From Sunxiuqinia sp965230765 (GTDB taxonomy: Bacteria > Bacteroidota > Bacteroidia > Bacteroidales > Prolixibacteraceae): a stretch of 64,000 nt of DNA. Position numbers and translations under genes: made by a program. This document shows, in pieces, positions 1 to 10,584 of this stretch. Within the stretch, counting starts at the first letter, position 1. Each line of letters begins with the position of its first letter. Where the stretch lies: assembly GCA_965230765.1 (NCBI GenBank), contig CBDDLR010000002.1, forward strand, positions 1 to 64,000, read 5' to 3'. The notes beneath the pieces are model-generated. The model had not been told where the DNA came from. It saw only the letters and a list, made by a program, of their open reading frames with translations, and did not search any database.

Positions 1-916
<916 letters not shown>

Positions 917-988
917 GGAGCTTGGGTTAAGATTGGGCATTTTTTCTTTATCACTACTTTTTTAAAAGATATCAGGGCAAACGCGGAT

Positions 989-1030
989 AGCTGTCGGCTT
1001 ATGGCTTGTGGCTTGAAGCTGCAGGCATTC
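989..1030. repeat. Degenerate 7-bp tandem repeat tract, GCT core
   Basis: Six consecutive heptads in exact register in the 16S-tRNA spacer: AGCTGTC, GGCTTAT, GGCTTGT, GGCTTGA, AGCTGCA, GGCATTC. The GC(T) core keeps a strict 7-bp period while the other positions vary. No coding potential or hairpin explains it. Similar-period tracts with different words occur elsewhere in the window. Confidence 0.7.
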
Positions 1031-1036
1031 ACAGAC

Positions 1037-1110
1037 AGTCCCGTAGCTCAGCTGGTTAGAGCGCTACACTGATAATGTAGAGGTCCCCAGTTCAAGTCTG
1101 GGCGGGACTA
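1037..1110 (+). tRNA. tRNA-Ile (anticodon GAT)
   Basis: A full cloverleaf can be drawn: acceptor 5' AGTCCCG pairs with 3' CGGGACT, the D-arm starts GCTCAGCTGG, the anticodon arm is CTACA-CTGATAA-TGTAG with GAT at 1071-1073, and the T-arm contains TTCAAGT. Its position between 16S and 23S, next to tRNA-Ala, is the standard rRNA-operon arrangement. The gene is followed by CAA, so a CCA end is not encoded here, whereas the duplicated tail just downstream does end in ACCA. Confidence 0.96.
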
Positions 1111-1112
1111 CA

Positions 1113-1161
1113 AGGTCCACCAGTTCAATCCCGATAGCTATCGGGATGGGCGGGACTACCA
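1113..1161 (+). repeat. Partial duplicate of the tRNA-Ile 3' half interrupted by a perfect palindrome
   Basis: Positions 1113-1128 repeat the start of the tRNA-Ile T-arm (AGGTCC, CCAGTTCAA) and 1147-1160 repeat its 3' acceptor (TGGGCGGGACTA) followed by CCA. Between them sits the 20-bp perfect palindrome ATCCCGATAGCTATCGGGAT (1128-1147). The intact tRNA lies immediately upstream, so this copy is a tandem relic rather than a second tRNA: it lacks D-arm and anticodon arm. Confidence 0.8.
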
Positions 1162-1172
1162 TGAAGTAGTTC

Positions 1173-1242
1173 AGGGTTTAAAATTTGGGGTTAAAAGTTG
1201 ATTACAACTCGCAACCCGGAACATGCAACCCGGAACTCAACA
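1173..1242. repeat. Degenerate 7-bp tandem repeat tract, TT core then AAC core
   Basis: About ten heptads in one register between the two tRNAs. The first four are AGGGTTT, AAAATTT, GGGGTTA, AAAGTTG (four mostly purine bases then TT). In the second half the triplet AAC recurs at 1206, 1213, 1220, 1227 and 1234, exactly seven bases apart. Within it GCAACCCGGAAC occurs twice, 14 bp apart. Confidence 0.7.
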
Positions 1243-1245
1243 TTT

Positions 1246-1322
1246 GGGGGATTAGCTCAGTTGGCTAGAGCGCTAGATTTGCATTCTAGAGGTCAAGGGT
1301 TCGACTCCCTTATTCTCCACCA
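1246..1322 (+). tRNA. tRNA-Ala (anticodon TGC)
   Basis: Acceptor GGGGGAT pairs with ATTCTCC (two G-T pairs), D-arm GCTCAGTTGGCTAGAGC, anticodon arm CTAGA-TTTGCAT-TCTAG with TGC at 1280-1282, T-arm GGGTTCGACTCCC. Discriminator A1319 is followed by an encoded CCA (1320-1322). It is the second spacer tRNA of the rRNA operon, cotranscribed and released by processing. Confidence 0.97.
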
Positions 1323-1336
1323 AAAGAAGTGCCGGA

Positions 1337-1368
1337 GTACATAAGTACAAACGTACATAAGTGAAAGG
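1337..1368. repeat. Degenerate 8-bp tandem repeat tract
   Basis: Four octads in register: GTACATAA, GTACAAAC, GTACATAA, GTGAAAGG. It lies in the spacer between tRNA-Ala and 23S. The architecture matches the 7-bp tracts but with an 8-bp period, as at 34601-34624. Confidence 0.6.
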
Positions 1369-1514
1369 GGACAAAAAGTTCGAAAAGGCAAAACGTTCAT
1401 TTTATTGAAATATTGGAACAAGATGGTATGCCAGGCGGCATTTTATCCGGTTCGATTCCGGTTATATCAACTTACTTGAAGTTATTAGCTTAAAGCTAAC
1501 AGCTGAAAAGTTAA

Positions 1515-1555
1515 AGTTCTTTGACATGTTGGGAAAAAATAAGAATGTAAAGAAC
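1515..1555 (+). promoter_or_regulatory. boxA-like leader and processing stem before 23S
   Basis: AGTTCTTTGACA (1515-1526) resembles the boxA antitermination element found ahead of rRNA genes. Its GTTCTTT (1516-1522) can pair with AAAGAAC (1549-1555), giving a 7-bp stem. Position about 50 bases before the 23S start fits a role in antitermination or rRNA processing. The functional call is by analogy. Confidence 0.45.
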
Positions 1556-1602
1556 ATTCAACCTTAAAACAACAGAATTAACAATAATCGAGTTAATCAA
1601 GG

Positions 1603-4465
<2,863 letters not shown>

Positions 4466-4565
4466 TGTGTTCTTTAAGGTTGTTTCGATTTATGTTCTTA
4501 TTCCCGATATGTTTAAAATATTTAAGTGTTGGTCCCGGTAACTACCGGGGTGCAAACAAAGATTT

Positions 4566-4673
<108 letters not shown>

Positions 4674-4681
4674 ACTTTCAG

Positions 4682-4713
4682 GCCCTGGGTTCTTTTTGAG
4701 CCCAGGGCTTTTT
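4682..4713 (+). terminator. Intrinsic terminator of the rRNA operon
   Basis: GCCCTGGG (4682-4689) pairs with CCCAGGGC (4701-4708), extended inward by a short A/T stretch, and is followed by a T run. It directly follows 5S. Confidence 0.9.
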
Positions 4714-4785
4714 GTTGATAAGCACTTCATAAATTCAATAATAATTAAAATATTTGCCCGTTCCTGTAGTAGAATTTTGTACTAA

Positions 4786-6351
4786 ATGGCCAAACTAAAA
4801 CAAAACTGGTTCTATCTGGCAGCACTTGTTTTTGCAGTTGCCCTCCCTTTCTCTGAAGGACTTATATCTACTTCAATAGGCTTGCTTTTAATTGCTTCTC
4901 TAGTTCTATTCAATAAAAAGAACATAAAACAAAATATTGTAGAGAAGAAGTATTTGATCATATTCTCATGTGTATTTTTTGTTTATGTGATTTGGTTATT
5001 GGCTACAAATGACTGGAAATGGGCTGTGTATGATTTGCAAAAGAATATTTCTTATTTGATTATCCCCATTGCTTTTTTTCTTGCCCCTTCTTTCGATTCA
5101 ATACAAAAAAAACGGATTTTGACAGTCTTTTCTTTGGCTGTACTCATTTCTTCATTAATCACATTCATTTATTTCTATTTACAAAAAGAACACTCTGTAT
5201 TGGGGGCACAAGAATATGGGTTTATTCACCATATACGCTTTAGTTTTCAATTAATATTTGCTTTCATTTTATTTTATGCACTCTTATTTAAGCGTTATAC
5301 AGCGTATCCATCAATAATAAATATTGGAGTTGTTGCTGGAAGTATCTTCTTACTCCTATTTCTCATTTGGCATCAATCATTAACAGGCTTAATTACATTG
5401 CTGGGTGTTGCTTTTATTGCAGCAATTCTTTTTACAAAAAGAATCAAAAGTCAAGCTTTACGAATAAGTGTTTACATGGTACTTCTGCTGCTGGTAATCA
5501 TACCTGTATTTTATCTGAACTATGCGGTCGACCGTTATTATTCAATTGATAAAGTAAATGTGAGTGAATTGGATGAGTTTACCAGTAAAGGGAATCGTTA
5601 TAGGCACGACCTGGATAATGGTGCAATTGAAAACGGACATTATGTTTGGCTGTATGTATGTGATAAGGAACTGGAAGAAGCTTGGAATGCAAAAGCGAAA
5701 TTAAAATATAACGAACTGGATAAAAATAAATATCAGGTAAAATATACGTTGATCCGCTACCTGGCTTCGAAGAACCTAAGGAAGGATGCGGAAGGAGTGA
5801 ACCAGTTAACCAAGCAAGATATTCAGAATATTGAGAATGGAATTAGCAATTACATATTGGCGAACCGTGGATTGTCACTTTATCCAAGAATATACGTGAG
5901 TATTTGGGAGATCGATACTTATCTGAAAACTGGTAGTGCAGATCATCGGTCGTTAGCCCAGCGAATTGAATACACGAAGGCAGCATTAACCATCATTGAA
6001 GAGAATTTTTGGTTTGGCGTTGGAACCGGAAACTGGAAAAAGGCGTATGCGGATGCCTACATAAAAAATGGATCGAAAATGAAACCAGAGCGTTTTGGAG
6101 ATGCGCACAACCAGTATCTGAATTACATGGTGAAGTTTGGTTTTGTAGGTTTATTGATAATTATGACGTTGATTTTCTATCCAGTTATTAAATTGAAAGC
6201 TTATAAGAATCCCACATTTATGCTTTTTTTTGCCATCATGCTAATTGGTAATTTTGGCGATTCCAATTTTGAAACACACGTAGGATCTAACTTTTTCGTA
6301 TTCTTTTATTGCTTGTTGATTATGCCAGGTGAAAAAGAATTAACCAAGTAG
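4786..6351 (+). CDS. O-antigen ligase / polymerase-like membrane protein
   Basis: A 521-residue polytopic inner-membrane protein with about ten hydrophobic segments: several in the first 260 residues, a large hydrophilic loop about residues 260-410, then more segments to the end. The loop-proximal motif GVGTGNWKKAYADAY and the following DAHNQYLNYMVKFG are typical of the O-antigen ligase (WaaL/Wzy) family, which transfers or polymerises undecaprenyl-linked glycans at the periplasmic face. It is the first gene after the rRNA operon and converges with a glycosyltransferase, overlapping its 3' end by 12 bases. Ligase and polymerase cannot be separated from sequence alone. Confidence 0.8.
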   Translation: MAKLKQNWFYLAALVFAVALPFSEGLISTSIGLLLIASLVLFNKKNIKQNIVEKKYLIIFSCVFFVYVIWLLATNDWKWAVYDLQKNISYLIIPIAFFLAPSFDSIQKKRILTVFSLAVLISSLITFIYFYLQKEHSVLGAQEYGFIHHIRFSFQLIFAFILFYALLFKRYTAYPSIINIGVVAGSIFLLLFLIWHQSLTGLITLLGVAFIAAILFTKRIKSQALRISVYMVLLLLVIIPVFYLNYAVDRYYSIDKVNVSELDEFTSKGNRYRHDLDNGAIENGHYVWLYVCDKELEEAWNAKAKLKYNELDKNKYQVKYTLIRYLASKNLRKDAEGVNQLTKQDIQNIENGISNYILANRGLSLYPRIYVSIWEIDTYLKTGSADHRSLAQRIEYTKAALTIIEENFWFGVGTGNWKKAYADAYIKNGSKMKPERFGDAHNQYLNYMVKFGFVGLLIIMTLIFYPVIKLKAYKNPTFMLFFAIMLIGNFGDSNFETHVGSNFFVFFYCLLIMPGEKELTK

Positions 6352-7422
6352 CTTTTCCCAATCTTTCATAATCTTATCGAATGAGAATTTAGAGATTGCT
6401 GATTCTCTCGCTTTCTCACCCATTTGTTCTCGGATCTTGGGATGATTAGCCAGATAAATAATTTTATTCGCAAATTCATTTAAGTTCGGGTGTTCAACCA
6501 AAAAGCCATTTTTGCCATTTTCAATAATTTCAGGATTACTGGTTAAATTGAAGGCAACAGGAACTTTCTTTTCTACCATTGCTTCAACCATGGCATTTCC
6601 AAATCCTTCCCATAGTGATGGGAAAATGAAAATGTCAATAGTTTTTAAAAAGCTTTTAACATCCTGCAGAAAGCCAATCAGCTTAATTTCATTGTTTAAT
6701 CCGTTATCATCAATTTGCATTTGCAATGATTCTTGAAGTGGTCCGCTGCCAGCAATTATGAGCTTAAAAATCAAACCTTTCTTTTTTAATGTTTTAGCGA
6801 TCTCAATTAATAGAACCTGTCCTTTTTGTTCCACAAGCCGTCCAACATTCCCCAGAATTATCTCATCATTCTCTCGGTAAGAGATTGCTTGTACAGGCCG
6901 TTTGTCCCATTCTTCAAAATTAATTCCCCGATAAATTACAGGAACATTTTCTTCATTCAGCAGAGGTTTTAAATGAGTGAGGAACGTTTTTCTGGTGTCC
7001 ATTGAATTAGGGACTGGATGCGTAACCACTTTTGTTAAAAGATATCGGTTTAAAAAACTATTTTTTACTGGAACTGCCAAACCGCGCATGTAAACAATAT
7101 TTTTCACACCTGCTTTTTTAGCGGCTATTGCCCCGGTTTTTAGATCCGCTGAAGAATTTAGAAATACTGTATCGATGTGATTTTCACGAAAGAATCGTTT
7201 CAATTGCCTCCTTTTAAAAGGATTCAAAAACGATAAATTGCCAATTTTTACGGCAAAAAAAGGCAATCCTTTTTGCTTTGATTTTTCTTCCAGCACGGAG
7301 CCTGAAGAACAAACAATCCAAACCGAATAACCTCGCTTTGCAAAGTTCTCTGCATATTCCAGGTGAGCCTTTTCACCACCTCCCCAAAACGATGTAGAAT
7401 TAAAAAAACAGACATTCTTCAT
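6340..7422 (-). CDS. Family 4-type glycosyltransferase (GT-B fold)
   Basis: A 360-residue protein from the chosen ATG (begins MKNVCFFNSTSFWGGGEKAH); an ATG nine bases upstream is equally possible. The reading frame extends further, but that extension would run into the divergent gene. The Gly-rich GGGEKAH loop near the N-terminus and the C-terminal block with FPSLWEGFGNAMVEAM (E-x7-E motif) are classic for GT4 enzymes, which use nucleotide-sugar donors. NVGRLVEQKGQ marks the start of the donor-binding half. Likely acts in the cytosol on surface glycan or LPS, in keeping with the neighbouring O-antigen ligase-like gene. Donor and acceptor are unknown. Confidence 0.85.
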   Translation of the reverse strand: MKNVCFFNSTSFWGGGEKAHLEYAENFAKRGYSVWIVCSSGSVLEEKSKQKGLPFFAVKIGNLSFLNPFKRRQLKRFFRENHIDTVFLNSSADLKTGAIAAKKAGVKNIVYMRGLAVPVKNSFLNRYLLTKVVTHPVPNSMDTRKTFLTHLKPLLNEENVPVIYRGINFEEWDKRPVQAISYRENDEIILGNVGRLVEQKGQVLLIEIAKTLKKKGLIFKLIIAGSGPLQESLQMQIDDNGLNNEIKLIGFLQDVKSFLKTIDIFIFPSLWEGFGNAMVEAMVEKKVPVAFNLTSNPEIIENGKNGFLVEHPNLNEFANKIIYLANHPKIREQMGEKARESAISKFSFDKIMKDWEKLLG

Positions 7423-7493
7423 TGGCGACATCTTAAGAGTAAAGGTAATTTTTTCATCTTTTTTTGTTACTTTGTTTTTCGAAAAAATATCCA

Positions 7494-8270
7494 ATGATAC
7501 AAACAATCACACTTCTTGGTGCAGGTAATCTGGCAACCCGTGTTGGGTTCGAATTAAAGAAAGCCGGATTAGAAATTGTACAAGTTTATAGTCGTACTGA
7601 AGAATCGGCTTCAAGCTTGGCAACAAAATTAGGGGCATCTTTTACAAACAATCCGGAACAAATAAACACGAAAAGCGACTTGGTATTGATTGCCTTAAAA
7701 GATGATGCAATTTTGGAAGTGTTGGGACAAATTGATGTGGAAAAATCATTCATCGCCCATACTGCCGGGAGTGTGACACTGAGTATGTTAACCCGTTATT
7801 CCTCAATTTGTGGGGTGTTTTATCCTCTTCAAACATTCTCTAAAAACAGGGAAGTCGATTTTTCTCAAATTCCTGTTTGTGTTGAAGCTAACACGTTAAA
7901 AGGGAAAAAACTTTTGATGGAACTTGGGGGAAAAATATCGAATGAAGTTCATGAAATTAATTCGGACGAACGCAGGGTGTTACACCTATCAGCGGTTTTC
8001 ACCTGTAATTTTGTCAACCATTTTTATCATCTTGGGAACGAACTTCTGGAAGCAGATGGGCTGGATTTCAATCTTTTAAAACCACTTATTCAGGAAACAG
8101 CTTCAAAAGTAATGGAGCTAAAACCGATTGATGCCCAAACAGGACCAGCAGTTAGGTACGATGAAACAATCATTAATAAACATTTAAAAATACTTGAGCA
8201 AACACCCGAACTAAGAAAAATCTATAGTTTTGTTTCTGAAAGTATTCATCAAACCCATAAAAAGAAATAG
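7494..8270 (+). CDS. DUF2520 / Rossmann-like oxidoreductase-family protein
   Basis: A 258-residue protein with the N-terminal dinucleotide-binding motif TLLGAGNLATRVG (residues about 5-17), followed by a ProC/KARI-like Rossmann domain and a helical C-terminal DUF2520-type domain. The ATG at 7494 gives the natural Rossmann start; upstream in-frame codons lie in the divergent promoter region. It is one base from the KdsC-like gene and that gene overlaps maf by one base, so the three form an operon. Reaction unknown. Confidence 0.8.
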   Translation: MIQTITLLGAGNLATRVGFELKKAGLEIVQVYSRTEESASSLATKLGASFTNNPEQINTKSDLVLIALKDDAILEVLGQIDVEKSFIAHTAGSVTLSMLTRYSSICGVFYPLQTFSKNREVDFSQIPVCVEANTLKGKKLLMELGGKISNEVHEINSDERRVLHLSAVFTCNFVNHFYHLGNELLEADGLDFNLLKPLIQETASKVMELKPIDAQTGPAVRYDETIINKHLKILEQTPELRKIYSFVSESIHQTHKKK

Positions 8271-8271
8271 C

Positions 8272-8802
8272 ATGGCGTTTTTCAAAGAAGAACTTAAAAA
8301 TATTCGGGCATTCGTGTTCGATGTGGATGGTGTTTTATCTTCCGATACTTCACCCTTAAATGAAGATGGTGTCCCAATGAGGACCGCGAATGTGAAAGAT
8401 GGTTATGCAATTCGCAATGCGATTAATATGAACTACCAGGTCGGAATAATTACTGGTGGTGGACTTGAAAGGGTGAAACTACGATATGAAGCAATAGGTG
8501 TTCATCATATTTACATGAGTGTTCGCGACAAAGTAAAATGCCTGCATGATTTTATGGATAAAACAGGTGTAAAAGCCAGTGAGGTTCTTTTTATGGGAGA
8601 TGACCTGGTTGATTTTCAGGTAATGAAAATGGTTGGGATAGCCACCTGTCCGATAGATGCTGTAAGCGAGATAAAAGAAATATCAAAATATATTTCAGAT
8701 AAAAAAGGAGGGGAAGGCTGTGTACGTGATATTGTTGAGCAAGTAATGCGCGCCAGGGGGGATTGGCACAATGAACATTCATTTTTTTGGAAATCAGTTT
8801 GA
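8272..8802 (+). CDS. kdsC: KdsC-like HAD phosphatase (3-deoxy-D-manno-octulosonate 8-phosphate phosphatase)
   Basis: A 176-residue HAD-superfamily enzyme, the normal size for KdsC. Motif I is FVFDVDGVL near residues 13-21, motif II is IITGGG, motif IV is FMGDDLVDFQVM. The short cap-less C0 type fits KdsC, which makes Kdo for the LPS core by dephosphorylating Kdo-8-P. The ATG at 8272 follows the previous stop by one base. No kdsA/kdsB is adjacent, so a generic sugar-phosphate phosphatase remains possible. Confidence 0.82.
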   Translation: MAFFKEELKNIRAFVFDVDGVLSSDTSPLNEDGVPMRTANVKDGYAIRNAINMNYQVGIITGGGLERVKLRYEAIGVHHIYMSVRDKVKCLHDFMDKTGVKASEVLFMGDDLVDFQVMKMVGIATCPIDAVSEIKEISKYISDKKGGEGCVRDIVEQVMRARGDWHNEHSFFWKSV

Positions 8803-9383
8803 TGGTACTTGAAAATTTAAATAAATACAACATTATCCTTGCTTCACAGTCGCCAAGGAGGCAACGTTTGCTGAAAGAGCTAGGTATTGACTTCGAAATT
8901 CAGGTGGCTGATGTAGAAGAAAAATATCCTGAGGAGTTGGGAATGACAGCTATTCCTGAGTTTTTGGCTGAATTAAAGGCAAATGCTATTCGGGAAAAAA
9001 TGAAAGAAAACGATCTGCTTATAACCGCAGATACCATTGTTTGGAAGGACGACCAGGTAATTGGAAAACCAAAAGATGAAAATGATGCGATTCGCATTTT
9101 ACACGAATTGTCTGGAAGCCAGCATCAGGTGATTACCGGAATGTGTATACAAACACTGGAGAAAAAATACTGTTTCCATGCGGTTACAGAGGTTTGGTTT
9201 GATGAATTGACCGAAGAAGAAATCCAATTCTATTTAAACGAGCACAAACCTTACGATAAAGCAGGAGCCTATGGAATACAGGAATGGATAGGCTATGTCG
9301 GAATCCGAAAAATTGAAGGATCATTTTATAATGTGATGGGGCTTCCCGTTCACAAAGTCTATCAATTCCTGAAAAAGTTTTAA
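8802..9383 (+). CDS. maf: Maf family nucleoside-triphosphate pyrophosphatase
   Basis: A 193-residue Maf protein. The N-terminal LASQSPRRQRLLKELG is the family signature (S-x-S-P-R-R), and the catalytic-region DTIV and GKPKDENDA follow. Maf enzymes hydrolyse dTTP/UTP or modified nucleotides as a housecleaning function. The start ATG at 8802 overlaps the preceding stop as TGATG, suggesting translational coupling with the KdsC-like gene. In many Bacteroidota these three genes travel together. Confidence 0.92.
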   Translation: MVLENLNKYNIILASQSPRRQRLLKELGIDFEIQVADVEEKYPEELGMTAIPEFLAELKANAIREKMKENDLLITADTIVWKDDQVIGKPKDENDAIRILHELSGSQHQVITGMCIQTLEKKYCFHAVTEVWFDELTEEEIQFYLNEHKPYDKAGAYGIQEWIGYVGIRKIEGSFYNVMGLPVHKVYQFLKKF

Positions 9384-9472
9384 TTTTTACCGTTTCTGTT
9401 TAGAAACAGTCCAAAAAACTTGCTGATTTTGAGCTTGTTTAATTATTTCACATTCTACTGAAAAACAACTCT

Positions 9473-10474
9473 ATGAAAAATTTGTACTCAAACAAACTAG
9501 TCATTATATTGGTTTTTTTCGCCTTTTTGGGGTGTAAAACCGGCCCCGAGAAAGTGGGCTTACTCATTCACAGCTTAGAGGCTGAACGCTGGTCAAAAGA
9601 TAAACAATACATTACTGAAAAGATAGAGGAACTTGGTGGTGTTGTAATTACAAAAATTGCCAACGAAAATCAACAAACCCAAAACCAGCAAGCTCGGGAA
9701 TTGATTCAGGAAGAAGAGGTTGACGTATTGATTGTTATCTCTGTTGATCAGAACAAGGCTGCCGAAATTGTTGATATGGCCAATGAGGCAGAAGTTAAGG
9801 TTATTGCCTACGACCGATTAATTCGGAATTGTTCACTTGATTTTTATGTTACCACCAATAGTATAAGCGTTGGGGAAATGCAGGCAAACTACATGGCATC
9901 ACTTGTACCCAAAGGTAATTATGCCCTTCTGAATGGTGACAAAAAAGACAATAATTCGATGATGCTATTTCTTGGCCAGATGAATACCTTGCAGGAAAAA
10001 GTTGAGTCTGGTGATATTCGTATTGTTTATAGTGAATTTACCAATAGTTGGACCAGGAGTGAAGCCTACGAAAAAACAAAGGAAATTCTTGGGTTAAGAG
10101 ATAGCATCGATGTTATTATTGCCGGAGCTGATGAACTGGCTTACGGTATTAACAGGGCTCTCCAAGAAGTTGGCCTTTTGGGGGAAATCAAAGTCATTAG
10201 TCAGGATGCAGACTTGAGAATTGTTCAGGATATTGTACGAGGAAACCATACAGCCACGATATATAAGCCATTAAAAGAAATGGGGCACAGAGCTGCCAAC
10301 TTGGCCATGACTATTGCACGAGGAGATAAAGTTGATAAAGATTACACTACGGTAAGCAATGGGAAACGGTTGGTGCCATCCTATTTAAAAGAACCAAAAT
10401 TGGTAGATATAAATTCAGTGTCATCTACTGTGATTGCTGAAGGATATCTAAAATCTGAAGAGATTTATCAATAG
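9473..10474 (+). CDS. Sugar-binding lipoprotein, XylF/periplasmic-binding-protein type
   Basis: A 333-residue protein with a lipoprotein signal: hydrophobic stretch then FLGCKTG with Cys21 as the likely lipidated residue. The mature part has the type I periplasmic-binding fold of the D-xylose/ribose family, with AERWSKDKQYI, EVDVLIVISVD, KVIAYDRLI, LLNGDKKDNNSMM and IAGADELAYGINRAL in order. In ABC systems such proteins deliver sugar to a permease, but no permease or ATPase is adjacent, so this may be an orphan sensor or scavenging protein. It is flanked by maf and the S46 peptidase, each with its own spacer. Confidence 0.8.
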   Translation: MKNLYSNKLVIILVFFAFLGCKTGPEKVGLLIHSLEAERWSKDKQYITEKIEELGGVVITKIANENQQTQNQQARELIQEEEVDVLIVISVDQNKAAEIVDMANEAEVKVIAYDRLIRNCSLDFYVTTNSISVGEMQANYMASLVPKGNYALLNGDKKDNNSMMLFLGQMNTLQEKVESGDIRIVYSEFTNSWTRSEAYEKTKEILGLRDSIDVIIAGADELAYGINRALQEVGLLGEIKVISQDADLRIVQDIVRGNHTATIYKPLKEMGHRAANLAMTIARGDKVDKDYTTVSNGKRLVPSYLKEPKLVDINSVSSTVIAEGYLKSEEIYQ

Positions 10475-10584
10475 TTCCCAAAACAAATAAGTTTAAAAAA
10501 ACAGTTGCCCTGAATTGATCAACATTTCAGGGTAATATCTGTTAAAAAAAACAATATCGAATTTTTTTATCCATTAAATTAATT

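Noticed and set aside
1421..1475. tRNA-like T-arm (CCGGTTCGATTCCGG) in the spacer before 23S
   Set aside because: No acceptor, D-arm or seven-base anticodon loop can be drawn; the adjacent ATGCC/GGCAT stem has a four-base loop. At most a relic.
10508..10532. Terminator after the sugar-binding lipoprotein (CCCTGAA/TTCAGGG hairpin)
   Set aside because: The hairpin is followed by A-rich, not T-rich, sequence on the plus strand, so an intrinsic terminator is not supported.
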